Source: Amycolatopsis echigonensis
GTDB lineage: Bacteria; Actinomycetota; Actinomycetes; Mycobacteriales; Pseudonocardiaceae
DNA length: 64,000 nucleotides
Direction: 5' to 3'
NCBI RefSeq assembly: GCF_014174495.1
Contig: NZ_JACJHR010000005.1
Coordinates: 62,001 to 126,000, forward strand
The position numbers were made by a program, and so were the translations under genes. The notes beneath the pieces were generated by a model. That model did not search any database. It saw only the letters and a program-made list of their open reading frames with translations, and was not told the origin of the DNA. Below are positions 32,532 through 42,463 of this stretch, one piece after another. Within the stretch, counting starts at the first letter, position 1, and each line of letters begins with the position of its first letter.

Positions 32532-35500
32532 TCAGGTGCGATTGATCGTGAACGTGGTCGTCGTGTTCCGGATGTCCTGGTCGTTGTCGCTCAAGGTGAG
32601 CCCGGTGAACGTCGCCGAGCCGACCGCCGGGCCCTGGCCGGGTTCCGGCATCTCGTTGGCCCAGATCCCGATCCCGGACTTGGCGTCGAACTCGTCGCCG
32701 CTGCGGTGCGCCCCGCTGATCGACACGTTCGTCAGCACCGTGTCCTGGACCGGGTTCTCCGGCTGGCTGCCGTCGTATTTGGTCTGGAACATGATGCCGC
32801 TGTAGGTCGGGCTCTGGATGTCCACATCGGACACCCGGATGCCGCGGAACTCCTTGGACGCGGAGAACATCCAGATCGCCGGGAACGTCTGCTTGCCCCA
32901 GAAATGGCCGCCGGTGCGGACGAGCGAGGCGTTCTCGACCGTCGTCGGCTGCGGCCCGAACCCGAGGAACGGATAGCCGAAGTCGAGCGAGCTGATCGTG
33001 ATCCCGGAGTACGTCAGCGTGTCCGCGATGTAGAGGTTGCGGAAGGTGTTGTTGTACCCGCCGTACACCGCGATGCCCGCCGCGCGCCACGGGAGCAGCA
33101 CGGTCAGGTTCTCGAACACGTTGTCGTACTGGTTGCCCTGGTTGATGTCCGTGGCGGCGAACAGCGCGAAGCTGTCGTCACCGGTGGACCGGGCCTCGTT
33201 GTTGGTGACGTGGTTGCCGGTGCTGCCGTTGGTGAAGTTGACGCCGTCGGCGAACGTGTCGCGGATGCGGGAGTTCTTCACCGTGGAGTTGTCCACATTG
33301 GTCGCCCAGAGCATGCACACCTGGTGCTCCACCCAGATGTTGTCGATGGTCATGTTGGTGACGCCGGTGAAATTGAAGACCTTGCCGGGTCCGTCGATGC
33401 GGGAGGTGTAGTTCCCGAACACGGCGAATCCGCTGAAGGTCGATCCGCTCGCGCTGGCCTGCGCGTCGAATCCGATGTCGGTGTTCTCCTGCCCGGCAGG
33501 CGCGGTGAACTTCGTGAACCACGGCCCGGCGCCGAGCAGCGTGACGGGCTTGCCGTACACGGTGACCTTGCCGGTCATCGAGTACTGCCCGGCGGGAAGG
33601 TAGACGCCGGTGAGGTTCGGGTCCTGGCGGACCTTGTCCAGCGCGGCCTGCACGTCCTGCTGGCCGAACCCGGCCGGGACCGCGTAGTGCGCCGGGTCCG
33701 GGTTCGCGATCGCAGTGGCCAGCTCGAAGTTCACGAAATCGATCGCGTAGGTCGAGCTGTTCGCCGCGTCCTTCTGCAGTTTGATCTTGTGCCCGGCGGG
33801 CACGGTCGTGCCGAGCAGCATGCTGGCCTCGTCGTAGATGTGCCGCGCCGGTCCGGCGCTCGGCGAGTTGCCCGGAGAGGTTTCGTCGCCGTAGAGCCAC
33901 GCGTAATGCGAGGTCAGGTCGATGGCCTTGAGGAAAGTGCCGTCGACGTACACGTCCAGCGTCGAGTTCTGCCCGCCGCCCGGAGCGTCCGGTATCGAGA
34001 ACCGCGTGACGAGCGTGTTGGTCGCCGCGCGGGTGGTGAACTCCACTGACGCGCCAGTCGCGTTCAATGTCACGGCCTTGCGGCCCGACGCCTCGCCCGC
34101 GAGGTCGCCGATCGTCCGGTTCGGACCGATCACGGACGCACCGCCCGCGACCACGCCGTCCTCGGCTTCGTACATGTCGTACGGCATGTTGGCGCCGCGG
34201 CCGACGAACAGCGATTGGGTGCTGGTGTTGTTGCCTTGCTTGACCGGCAGCTCGTTGGCGTCGTTCGCGACGACCGTTTTCACGGTGTACCGGCCATTCG
34301 CCGCGGTCCAGCTCCCGAGGTTCACCGGCGCGGTGGCTCCGGGCGCGAGCACCCCCGCAAAGGAACCGTTCAGCGTCTTGACGACCGTCCCGTTCTGGTC
34401 CGCGACAGTCGCCGTGACGTCGTGGGCGCCATCTGCCGAAGCGACCGTGCCCTGGTTGCGCAGGTTCGCGGTGAAGGTCACCGTGTTGCCCGCCGACGGG
34501 TTGTTCGGCGACCACGCCGTGGCCGCGACGAGGTCGGAACTCTGCACCGGGCTGACGACCAAGGGCGTCGAGCTGGTGTAGGAGTTGTTGTCCTCGTTCG
34601 TTTCGATGACGGCGTTGGCCTCGTCGACCTTGGCGGTCACGTCATAGCTGCCCGCGTCCCGGGTGCCGATGTTCGCCGACACCGTCGTGGACGCTCCGGC
34701 CGCGAGCGCACCGACCGCCGCCGTGCCGACCTTCGTCTTGCCCAGGTACAGGTTCACGTCGGTCGCACCGGAGGCTGCCGTCCCGATGTTGCGGACGGTC
34801 GCCGACACGGTGATCGCGTCGGTCTCCACCGGTTTCTGCGGCGACCAGGAAACGTCCGAGACTGTCAGATCCGGGTTCGGCGCGGGAACGCCGAAGACCT
34901 GGAATTCGGCCGCCTGACCGCCGCCCGCTCCGGAGTTGGCGGTGAAGCGCAGGCGGACGTCACTGGCCCGGCCGCTGACCGGGATGGTCACGGTGTTGCC
35001 GGTCGCGGGGTCGAAGCTGTAGCTCTGCGCGGGCGCCAGCGTGGTGAAATCGGTCGCGCCCTGGTCGCGGCCTTCGACGGCGATTGTCTGCGTCCGTGTG
35101 CTCCACGCCGGGTCCGGGTTGAGCTTCACGACGACCCGGTCGAGGTCGGCATGCGCGCCCAGCGCCACGGTGAGCAGGTGCGGGTACGCCCCGCTGCCTT
35201 CCCAATACGTCGTCACCGAGTCGTCGTTGGCATTGGCCGCGACGTAGGTCTGCTGGGTCGACGACGCCGTGATCGGCTTGTGCAGCGCGAGGTTCGTGCC
35301 GCTCTGCGTGCCGTTGCGGGTCACGGTGTTGCTGTTCGCCGACTGGTTGCCCGCTGCGTCGCGTGCGCGCACGTAGTAGGAGACGCTCGCGCTGGCCGGC
35401 TGATTGTCGGTATAGGTCAGCACATCCCCGGCAACGCTGCCGCGAAGCTGGCCGTTGGCGTAGACGTCGTAACCGACGACACCGGTGTTGTCTGTCGACG

Positions 35501-36119
35501 CCGACCAGGTCAGCCGGATCTGGCCGCTCACGGGTTCGGTGTAGGCGAGATTGCCGGGCGCGGACGGCGGCTGCGTGTCGCCGCCTGCCGGCCCGTGCAC
35601 CTCGAACTCCGACAGCTGCGCGGCGGGCCAGCCGGTGTTGGCGGTGATGTTCAGCCGGACGTAGCGGGTGCTGCCGGTGACGTTCACCGTGACCGTATTG
35701 CCGGTGGCGGGGTCGAACCGGTAGCCGGCCGACGGCACGAGATCGCTGAAGCTCGCGCCGTTCGTGCTGCCCTGCACCGCGAAGGTTTCGGTGCGGGCTT
35801 CCCAGTTCGCGGGCAGTTTGAGCACGAGCTGGGCCACGGTGGCCGAGGTGCCGAGATCGGCCTGGATCCATTGGGGGAACTGGTTGTTCGTGCTTTCCCA
35901 GTAGGTGGCCTGGTTGCCGTCGCCGACGTTCGAGACGGGGTAGCCGGGGAGCTGACTGCTGGCGGTGTACGTCGCGGCGGCGGCTTGGGCGGCGGGCTGG
36001 ACGGGCGCTGGGGCGGCGGGGCCGGCCGGCGCACCGCTCGCCGACCAGGCGGGCACTGCCACCAGCGTGGACAAGGCGGCGCAGATCGCGGCGCGCAGGA
36101 GAAGTCGCTTCGTTCTCAT
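32532..36119 (-). CDS. secreted GH87 alpha-1,3-glucanase with discoidin, Fn3 and CARDB modules
   Basis: A 1195-residue secreted enzyme. The signal peptide is residues 1-~28 (KRLLLRAAICAALS then AVPAWSASG). Order, roughly: F5/8-type discoidin 46-176, Fn3 ~180-268, second discoidin ~275-411, two CARDB-like adhesion modules ~412-521 and ~522-640, a CBM-like region ~645-800, and a right-handed parallel beta-helix from ~800. The beta-helix carries DTFADGVNF and STGDDSFALF; D958, D981 and D982 have the spacing (0, +23, +24) of the catalytic aspartates in bacterial GH87 mycodextranase/alpha-1,3-glucanase. It probably attacks fungal cell-wall alpha-1,3-glucan. The LacI-regulated sugar uptake operon is divergent. 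Confidence 0.9.
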   Translation of the reverse strand: MRTKRLLLRAAICAALSTLVAVPAWSASGAPAGPAAPAPVQPAAQAAAATYTASSQLPGYPVSNVGDGNQATYWESTNNQFPQWIQADLGTSATVAQLVLKLPANWEARTETFAVQGSTNGASFSDLVPSAGYRFDPATGNTVTVNVTGSTRYVRLNITANTGWPAAQLSEFEVHGPAGGDTQPPSAPGNLAYTEPVSGQIRLTWSASTDNTGVVGYDVYANGQLRGSVAGDVLTYTDNQPASASVSYYVRARDAAGNQSANSNTVTRNGTQSGTNLALHKPITASSTQQTYVAANANDDSVTTYWEGSGAYPHLLTVALGAHADLDRVVVKLNPDPAWSTRTQTIAVEGRDQGATDFTTLAPAQSYSFDPATGNTVTIPVSGRASDVRLRFTANSGAGGGQAAEFQVFGVPAPNPDLTVSDVSWSPQKPVETDAITVSATVRNIGTAASGATDVNLYLGKTKVGTAAVGALAAGASTTVSANIGTRDAGSYDVTAKVDEANAVIETNEDNNSYTSSTPLVVSPVQSSDLVAATAWSPNNPSAGNTVTFTANLRNQGTVASADGAHDVTATVADQNGTVVKTLNGSFAGVLAPGATAPVNLGSWTAANGRYTVKTVVANDANELPVKQGNNTSTQSLFVGRGANMPYDMYEAEDGVVAGGASVIGPNRTIGDLAGEASGRKAVTLNATGASVEFTTRAATNTLVTRFSIPDAPGGGQNSTLDVYVDGTFLKAIDLTSHYAWLYGDETSPGNSPSAGPARHIYDEASMLLGTTVPAGHKIKLQKDAANSSTYAIDFVNFELATAIANPDPAHYAVPAGFGQQDVQAALDKVRQDPNLTGVYLPAGQYSMTGKVTVYGKPVTLLGAGPWFTKFTAPAGQENTDIGFDAQASASGSTFSGFAVFGNYTSRIDGPGKVFNFTGVTNMTIDNIWVEHQVCMLWATNVDNSTVKNSRIRDTFADGVNFTNGSTGNHVTNNEARSTGDDSFALFAATDINQGNQYDNVFENLTVLLPWRAAGIAVYGGYNNTFRNLYIADTLTYSGITISSLDFGYPFLGFGPQPTTVENASLVRTGGHFWGKQTFPAIWMFSASKEFRGIRVSDVDIQSPTYSGIMFQTKYDGSQPENPVQDTVLTNVSISGAHRSGDEFDAKSGIGIWANEMPEPGQGPAVGSATFTGLTLSDNDQDIRNTTTTFTINRT

Positions 36120-36485
36120 GGGTTTCCTCTGATCCAAGGAGGAGGGAGACGACTCGGACAGGAGCGCCCCGCGCGGCGCGGGACGGCAGGGACCAGGGAG
36201 CGGACCGGCGGGAGCACCGGCTGGGGGGCGCACGAGAACAGCGCGGAACAGTCGACATGGCACCTCTTCGTTGAGGCCGAGCCGGATCACCGGGACGGCT
36301 GTCGCGTTTGCCCGGGACGTCGTCAGATATTTTCACTGATTCGTTCAAGAATTACAGCCGACTATCGCCGGGAAGTCAACGCCGCTCATCGACAAGGTGC
36401 CCGCTCGACCAGCGGTTTCTTCGGGAGGGCAAGCCGCGTGCGCGTCCAGTCGGAAACTTGCGCTCCTTTGCGGTAAATTTCACCT
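36120..36485. other. divergent promoter region, GH87 / LacI
   Basis: 366 bp between the GH87 and LacI starts. I found no gene. An AT-richer patch (36327-36360) and the direct repeats TTGCG around 36460-36475, near the LacI start, are the only notable structures. It should hold both promoters and the LacI operator, but I see no convincing palindrome. Confidence 0.4.
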
Positions 36486-37493
36486 ATGACACGTCGTCTT
36501 GCCGAAGTCGCCCGCCAGGTCGGGGTCAGCGAAGCCACGGTCAGCCGGGTGCTCAACGGCAAGGCCGGGGTGTCCGCGAGCACCCGGGCCGCCGTGCTCA
36601 CCGCGCTGGACGTGATGGGCTACGAGCGGCCCACGCAATTGCGCGGCGAACGGGCCCGGCTCGTCGGGCTGGTGCTGCCGGAGCTGCAGAACCCGATTTT
36701 CCCGGCATTGGCCGAGGTCATGGGCAACGCGCTGGCCCAGCAGGGCTTCACGCCGGTGCTGTGCACGCGGACCGCGGGCGGGGTGTCGGAGGCGGAGTAC
36801 GTCGAGATGCTGCTGCAGCAGCAGGTGTCCGGCGTGGTGTTCGCCGGCGGGATGTACGCGCAGGCCGACGCCGTGCACACGCATTACCACCACCTCGCGG
36901 AACGCCGGCTGCCGACGGTGCTGATCAACGCCGCCGTCGACCATCTCGGCCTGCCGCAGGTCTCGTGCGACGACGCGGTGGCCGTCGAGCAGGCGGTCGG
37001 GCATCTGAGCTCCCTCGGCCACGAGAAGATCGGCCTGGTGCTCGGGCCCAGCGACCACGTGCCGTCGCGGCGCAAGCTCGAGGCGTTCCGGGAGCACGCC
37101 GCGAAACTCGGCCTCCCGGTGCTGGACGAACTGGTGGAGCACGGGATGTTCTCCATCGAAGGCGGCCACGCGGCCGCGGCGCGGCTGTACCCGCGGGGCG
37201 CGACGGCGGTGCTGTGCGCGAGCGATCCTCTGGCGCTGGGCGCGATTCGCGCGGCCCGCCGGCAGGGGTTGTCCGTGCCGGGCGACATTTCGGTGGTCGG
37301 CTACGACGACTCCGCGCTGATGAACTGCACCGACCCGCCGCTGACGACGACGCGCCAGCCGATCGAGGCGATGGGCCGGGCGGTGGTCGAACTGCTGGTG
37401 AAACGCATCAACGGCGGCGAGGTCGCGGTGGAGGAACTGCTGTTCGCGCCGGAGCTGGTGGTACGGGGGTCCACCGCCCGCCGGCCGGGCTAA
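36486..37493 (+). CDS. LacI family transcriptional regulator
   Basis: A 335-residue LacI/GalR regulator. The DNA-binding domain is at residues ~1-55 (RRLAEVARQVGVSEATVSRV, LNGKAGVSASTRAAVLTAL). The periplasmic-binding-like effector domain follows (LVGLVLPELQNPIFPALAEV, VLCASDPLALGAIRAARRQG, LTTTRQPIEAMGRAVVELL). It sits between the divergent GH87 gene and the ABC importer/GH13 operon and is the obvious candidate to repress both, with an imported alpha-glucan oligosaccharide as inducer (inference). Confidence 0.95.
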   Translation: MTRRLAEVARQVGVSEATVSRVLNGKAGVSASTRAAVLTALDVMGYERPTQLRGERARLVGLVLPELQNPIFPALAEVMGNALAQQGFTPVLCTRTAGGVSEAEYVEMLLQQQVSGVVFAGGMYAQADAVHTHYHHLAERRLPTVLINAAVDHLGLPQVSCDDAVAVEQAVGHLSSLGHEKIGLVLGPSDHVPSRRKLEAFREHAAKLGLPVLDELVEHGMFSIEGGHAAAARLYPRGATAVLCASDPLALGAIRAARRQGLSVPGDISVVGYDDSALMNCTDPPLTTTRQPIEAMGRAVVELLVKRINGGEVAVEELLFAPELVVRGSTARRPG

Positions 37494-37615
37494 AACCGTT
37501 GCCTCCCTGCTGTTCATAAGTTGCAGATTCTCGTCGAGTTCTTGCGGAGACGTGCTTCGCGGCTCTAGGGTGACCGCCATCACGTGTTGTGCTCCCCTGC
37601 GAGATGAGGCTTGAG

Positions 37616-38995
37616 ATGAGCAGACCCTGGTCCCCCGCCGTTCCCCGCCGGACGTTCGCCTTGCTCGCCGCCGCGGGCCTGGTTCTGGGAACAACCGCCT
37701 GCGGGAGCGGCGGAGATCCGGGGAGTTCCGCCGGGGGCAAGGTCACGATCACCGTCACCGGCCAGCCGCCGACCAGCCAGCCGTTCGAACGCGGGGTGTT
37801 CGACGCCGACGTCAAGGAATTCGAGGCCACGCACCCGAACATCCGGATCGAACCCCACGAAGGGTTCATGGACCCGAAGACGTTCGGCGCGAAGCTGGCC
37901 GGCGGGCAGCTCGAAGACGTCTACTACGTCTACTTCACCGATCCCGCCCAGATCATCGCCCGGCACCAGGCCGCGGACATCACCGAGGCGGTCAGAAACG
38001 TCCCGCACGTCAACGACCTCAAACCGGAACTGCTCGACAACTTCCGCGGCCCGGGCGGCAAGCTCTACGGCCTGCCGACGATGAACTACACGATGGGCCT
38101 GCTCTACAGCCGCCCGCTGTTCCAGAAAGCCGGGCTCGACCCGGACAAGCCGCCGAAGACGTGGGACGAGGTGCGCGCGGCGGCCAGGAAGATTTCCGCG
38201 CTGGGCAACGGAATCGTCGGGTACGCCGACTACAGCAAGAACAACCAGGGCGGCTGGCACCTGACCGCCTGGCTCGCCTCGATGGGCGGCTCCGTCGCGC
38301 GCAAGGACGGCAGCAAGTGGGTCGCCGATTTCGACAACGAGAAGGGCAAGGCCGCCCTGAACACCCTGCACGATCTGCGCTGGACCGACGATTCCATGGG
38401 CAGCAAGCAATTGCTCGAGGCCCAGGACGCGCAGCGGATGATGGGCGCGGGCCAGCTCGGCATGTACCTTGCCGCCCCGGACAACGTGCCGGTGCTCGTC
38501 AAGCAGTTCAACGGCAAGTACGAGGACTACGGCATCGCCGGGATGCCCGACGGCAAGGGCACGCTGCTCGGCGGCGAGGGCTACATGATCAACCCGAAGG
38601 CGACGCCGGAGAAGATCAAGGCGGGCCTCGAGTGGATCCAGTGGAAGTACCTCAACCCGGACCGCTTCGAGAAGCACATCAAGCAGTACGTCGACGGCAA
38701 GCAGCCGGTCGGCCTGCCCGCCGAGCCGACTCCCGACGTCTGGCAGGGCGCGGTGCGCGACCAGCAGATGGCGCTGAAAGCCAAGTACGCCAACGTTCCC
38801 GCGCGGAACTACCAGTCCTATGTGGACACCACGAGCAAAATCAAGGGCAGCGTCGAACCGCCGAACGCCCAGCAGGTCTACGCGATCCTGGACAGCGTGA
38901 TGCAGGCGGTGCTCACCGACCGGAACGCCAACATCGACCAGCTGCTCTCCTCGGCCGCCTCGAAGGTCACCAGTGTCCTCGCCCAGGTCAAGTAG
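37616..38995 (+). CDS. ABC sugar transporter solute-binding lipoprotein
   Basis: A 459-residue extracytoplasmic binding protein. The N-terminus has RR (11-12) then a hydrophobic run and a lipobox LGTTACGS with Cys29, so it is a lipoprotein. The mature part shows VYYVYFTDPAQIIA, YGLPTMNYTMGLLYSRPLFQ and LGMYLAAPDNVPVLVKQFNG, a family-1 sugar-binding protein pattern. ATG 37616 follows a GAGG; the earlier ATG 37604 is possible. It captures oligosaccharide for the two permeases downstream. No ATPase gene is present, so a shared MsiK-type ATPase probably energises it. Confidence 0.94.
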   Translation: MSRPWSPAVPRRTFALLAAAGLVLGTTACGSGGDPGSSAGGKVTITVTGQPPTSQPFERGVFDADVKEFEATHPNIRIEPHEGFMDPKTFGAKLAGGQLEDVYYVYFTDPAQIIARHQAADITEAVRNVPHVNDLKPELLDNFRGPGGKLYGLPTMNYTMGLLYSRPLFQKAGLDPDKPPKTWDEVRAAARKISALGNGIVGYADYSKNNQGGWHLTAWLASMGGSVARKDGSKWVADFDNEKGKAALNTLHDLRWTDDSMGSKQLLEAQDAQRMMGAGQLGMYLAAPDNVPVLVKQFNGKYEDYGIAGMPDGKGTLLGGEGYMINPKATPEKIKAGLEWIQWKYLNPDRFEKHIKQYVDGKQPVGLPAEPTPDVWQGAVRDQQMALKAKYANVPARNYQSYVDTTSKIKGSVEPPNAQQVYAILDSVMQAVLTDRNANIDQLLSSAASKVTSVLAQVK

Positions 38996-39947
38996 CCTGC
39001 TCGCCTGGCCCGCGACGTCCTCGTCGCCGGCCAGGCGCCACGCCGCCTCCCCGTCCGCGCGCCGCCGGGCCCGGCTTCGCCGCAAGATCAAGGAAAATCT
39101 GACCGCGTACGGCCTGCTCTGCGCCGCGCTGGTCGTGTTCGCGATGTTCTCGTGGTACCCGATCGTGCGCGGGGTGCTGCTCAGCTTCCAGCAGGTCGAC
39201 TTCGTCAACCCGCCGACCTGGGTCGGCCTCGACAACTTCGCCCGGTTGTTCGCCGACCCGCTGTTCGGCGTCGCCTGGCGGAACACGCTGCTGTTCACCG
39301 GGCTCGCGCTCGTTTTCGGCTTCGCGGTGCCGTTCCTGACCGCGGTGCTGCTCAACGAACTGCGCCACGCCAAAGCGTTCTTCCGGCTCGCGGTCTATCT
39401 GCCGGTGATGCTTCCGCCGGTGGTGACCGCGCTGATGTGGAAGTGGTTCTACGACCCGGGATCCGGCCTGTTCAACTCCGCGCTCGGCGCGGTGGGCCTG
39501 TCCGGTCCGCAGTGGCTGGACTCGAGCGGCACCGCGACGCTCTCGCTGGTGTTCGTCTCGACGTGGGCGAACATGGGCAGCACCACGCTGATCTACCTGG
39601 CCGCGCTCGGCACGATCCCGGGCGAGCTGTACGAGGCCGCCGAACTCGACGGGGCCGGGATGTGGAAGCGGCTGCGCCACGTGACGTTCCCGCAGACCCG
39701 GTTCGTCCTGCTGATGCTCCTGCTGCTGCAGGTCGTCGCGACCATGCAGGTGTTCACCGAACCGTACGTGATGACCGGCGGCGGCCCGGACGATTCGACG
39801 GTGACCGTGCTCCTGCTGCTCTACCGCTACGCCTTCGTCTACAACGACTTCGGCTCGGCGAGCGCGATGAGCCTGCTGCTGTTCCTGGCGCTCGGCGTGT
39901 TCTCGGCGCTGTACGTCCGGCTGACCAGGAAGGCGGACCAGGCATGA
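38973..39947 (+). CDS. ABC sugar transporter permease, MalF type
   Basis: A 324-residue permease with six transmembrane helices after an Arg-rich cytoplasmic N-terminus (ARRRARLRRKIKEN). The EAA loop (YEAAELDGAGMWKRLRHVTF) couples to the ATPase. A GTG start at 38973 overlaps the binding-protein gene by 23 bp, so translation is coupled. Its partner permease starts in its stop codon (ATGA). The substrate is likely an alpha-glucan oligosaccharide (context). Confidence 0.93.
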   Translation: MSSPRSSSLLAWPATSSSPARRHAASPSARRRARLRRKIKENLTAYGLLCAALVVFAMFSWYPIVRGVLLSFQQVDFVNPPTWVGLDNFARLFADPLFGVAWRNTLLFTGLALVFGFAVPFLTAVLLNELRHAKAFFRLAVYLPVMLPPVVTALMWKWFYDPGSGLFNSALGAVGLSGPQWLDSSGTATLSLVFVSTWANMGSTTLIYLAALGTIPGELYEAAELDGAGMWKRLRHVTFPQTRFVLLMLLLLQVVATMQVFTEPYVMTGGGPDDSTVTVLLLLYRYAFVYNDFGSASAMSLLLFLALGVFSALYVRLTRKADQA

Positions 39948-40813
39948 GGACCCTCGTCTCGCCCGGCGCGCTGCGCAGCCGCCGCGGCAAGGTGGTCTAC
40001 GCCGTCGTTTTCGCCTGCACGCTGCTGGTGTTCGTGCTCGCCTTCCTGTTCCCGCTGTACTGGGCGGTCACCGGGGCGATGAAGACGCCGCAGGAACTGG
40101 CCCAGACCCCGGCCACGCTGGTCCCGCACGAATGGCATCCGGAGACCTTCGGCGAGGCCTGGGGCCAGCTGAACCTCGGCAAATACTTCCTCAACACCCT
40201 GGTCGTCGCCGGCGGGGCGTGGCTGGCGCAGATGGCCGTCGACGTCCCGGCCGCCTTCGCGCTGTCGAAGCTGCGGCCGAAATTCGGCAACGCCGTTCTC
40301 GGGCTCATGCTCGCCACGCTGATGCTGCCCGCCGCCGCGCTGCTGGTGCCGACCTACGTCACCATCAGCGATCTGCCGCTGCTGCACCTGAACCTGATCG
40401 ACTCCCCCGCCGCGGTGTGGCTGCCCGCCGCCGCGAACGCGTTCAACGTCTATGTGCTGAAACGGTTCTTCGACCGGATCCCGGACGAGCTGATCGAAGC
40501 CGCGCGGCTCGACGGCGCCGGACCGGTGCGCACGCTCTGGCGGATCGTGCTGCCGATCTCGCGGCCGATCCTGGCCGTGGTGTCGATCCTCGCGGTGGTC
40601 ACCGCGTGGAAGGACTTCATCTGGCCGCTGCTGGTGTTCCCGGACACCGGCAAGCAGACCCTTTCGGTGATGCTGCAGCGCGTGGCGATCGACATGCCGC
40701 TCAACGTGCTGACCGCCGGGATGGTGCTCGCCAGCCTGCCGATGGTGGCGCTGTTCCTGGTGTTCCAGCGGCAGCTCCTCTCCGGGCTCACCGCGGGCGG
40801 CCTCAAGGGCTGA
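39944..40813 (+). CDS. ABC sugar transporter permease, MalG type
   Basis: A 289-residue six-helix permease. The EAA motif is IEAARLDGAGPVRTLWRIVL. The N-terminal VVFACTLLVFVLAFLFPLYW helix and C-terminal VALFLVFQRQLLSGLTAGGL tail are typical of MalG-type permeases. It overlaps the upstream permease by 4 bp. It ends 47 bp before the GH13 enzyme, in the same operon. Confidence 0.93.
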   Translation: MRTLVSPGALRSRRGKVVYAVVFACTLLVFVLAFLFPLYWAVTGAMKTPQELAQTPATLVPHEWHPETFGEAWGQLNLGKYFLNTLVVAGGAWLAQMAVDVPAAFALSKLRPKFGNAVLGLMLATLMLPAAALLVPTYVTISDLPLLHLNLIDSPAAVWLPAAANAFNVYVLKRFFDRIPDELIEAARLDGAGPVRTLWRIVLPISRPILAVVSILAVVTAWKDFIWPLLVFPDTGKQTLSVMLQRVAIDMPLNVLTAGMVLASLPMVALFLVFQRQLLSGLTAGGLKG

Positions 40814-40860
40814 GCCCGCCCCGCTCCTGGCTTTCCCCCACCACGAGGAGGGTTGTTTCC

Positions 40861-42453
40861 GTGACCGCATCGGAAAGACAAGCTGCCGCCGGCTGGTGGC
40901 GCACCGCGGCGATCTACCAGATCTACGTCCGCAGTTTCGCCGACGGCAACGGCGACGGCGTCGGCGATCTCGCCGGGGTCCGCGCGCGGCTCGACCATCT
41001 GGCAGCCCTGGGCGTCGACACGCTCTGGTTCACCCCGTGGTACCCGTCGCCGATGGACGACGGCGGCTACGACGTCGCCGATTTCCGGGACGTGGACCCG
41101 CTTTTCGGCTCGCTCGCCGAGGCCGAGGCGCTGATCTCCGAGGCGCACGGACGGGGCCTGCGGGTGATCGTCGACATCGTCCCGAACCACTGCTCGGACG
41201 AGCACCGCTGGTTCCGCGAAGCACTCGCCGCCGGCCCGGGTTCGCTTGAGCGGCAACGGTTCTGGTTCCGCCCGGGCCGCGGGCCGGACGGCGCGGAACC
41301 GCCGAACAACTGGAGGTCGCGCTTCGGCGGGTCCGCGTGGACCCGGGTGCCGGACGGCGAGTGGTACCTGCACCTCTACAGCTCGCGGCAGCCGGATTTC
41401 AACTGGGACAACCAGGACGTCCGCGCGGAGTTCGAGGACATCCTCCGGTTCTGGTTCGACCGCGGCGCGGACGGCTTCCGCATCGACGTCGCCGACGGGC
41501 TCGTGAAGGACGCGCGGCTCCCGGACGTCGCCGACGGCGACGAGACCCCGTTCTCCGACCAGGAGGGGCTGCACGAGATCTACCGGTCGTGGCGGAAGAT
41601 CGCCGACAGCTACCCGGGCGAGCGCGTGCTGGTCGGCGAAATGTGGCTGCCGGACATGACCCGCACCGCGCGCTACCTGCGCCGCGACGAGCTGCACTCG
41701 GCGTTCAACTTCGACTTCCTGGTCTGCCCGTGGGACGCGGCGCGGTTCCGAAAGGTCGTCGAGCGGACGCTGCGAGCGCACGACGCCGTCGGCGCGCCGC
41801 CCGCCTGGGTCCTGTCGAATCACGACGTCACCCGGCACGTCACGCGGTACGGACGGTCGGGCGACACCGGGTTCTCCTTCGCCGACCGGCTGCACGGCAG
41901 CTCGGTGGACCTGGTGCTGGGCACCCGGCGGGCGCGTGCGGCGGCGCTGCTGACCATGGCCCTGCCCGGCGGGATGTACGTCTACCAGGGCGAGGAGCTC
42001 GGGCTGTGGGAGGTCGAGGACATCCCCGCCGAACTGCGGCAGGACCCGGTGTGGGCGCGCACGAACGGCACCGACCCCGGCCGCGACGGATGCCGGGTGC
42101 CGCTGCCGTGGTCCGGCGAAGAACCGCCGTTCGGCTTCGGCCCCGGCGGCGCGTGGCTGCCGCAGCCCGCGGAATGGCAGGCGTACACGGCGGAAGCGCA
42201 GGCGACGGACCCGGCGTCGATGCTCAGCCTCTACCGTGCGGGACTCCGCCTGCGCGCGGAATTCACCGGGGATCTGGAGTGGCTGTCGCTCGGGGACGAC
42301 GTACTGGCCTTCCGCCGGGAACCGGGGTTCACGTTCGTCCTCAACTTCTCCGGTTCCCCGATCGCGCTGCCGCCGCATGCGGAGATCCTGCTGGCCAGCG
42401 ACGCGGTGACCGCCGAACTGCCGACGGACACGGCGGTCTGGCTGCGGTCCTGA
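40861..42453 (+). CDS. GH13 alpha-glucosidase-like cytoplasmic glycosidase
   Basis: A 530-residue alpha-amylase-superfamily enzyme without signal peptide. The four conserved regions are VDIVPNH, GFRIDVADG with nucleophile Asp209, LVGEMW with acid/base Glu260, and LSNHD with Asp322. It is of the oligo-1,6-glucosidase/alpha-glucosidase type, hydrolysing imported alpha-linked gluco-oligosaccharides to glucose. It starts at GTG 40861 after GAGGAGG. It is the last gene of the LacI-linked operon. Linkage specificity (1,3 versus 1,4 or 1,6) cannot be read, but GH87 context favours nigero-oligosaccharides. Confidence 0.92.
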   Translation: MTASERQAAAGWWRTAAIYQIYVRSFADGNGDGVGDLAGVRARLDHLAALGVDTLWFTPWYPSPMDDGGYDVADFRDVDPLFGSLAEAEALISEAHGRGLRVIVDIVPNHCSDEHRWFREALAAGPGSLERQRFWFRPGRGPDGAEPPNNWRSRFGGSAWTRVPDGEWYLHLYSSRQPDFNWDNQDVRAEFEDILRFWFDRGADGFRIDVADGLVKDARLPDVADGDETPFSDQEGLHEIYRSWRKIADSYPGERVLVGEMWLPDMTRTARYLRRDELHSAFNFDFLVCPWDAARFRKVVERTLRAHDAVGAPPAWVLSNHDVTRHVTRYGRSGDTGFSFADRLHGSSVDLVLGTRRARAAALLTMALPGGMYVYQGEELGLWEVEDIPAELRQDPVWARTNGTDPGRDGCRVPLPWSGEEPPFGFGPGGAWLPQPAEWQAYTAEAQATDPASMLSLYRAGLRLRAEFTGDLEWLSLGDDVLAFRREPGFTFVLNFSGSPIALPPHAEILLASDAVTAELPTDTAVWLRS

Positions 42454-42463
42454 CCCTCGCGAG

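Noticed and set aside
34215..36476. 753-aa plus-strand frame across the GH87 gene
   Set aside because: Shadow of the GH87 frame; no start context and biased composition.
37521..37547. CTCGTCGAG with flanking GCA/TGC as LacI operator
   Set aside because: Only a 9-bp core is symmetric, and no matching copy was found in the GH87/LacI gap.
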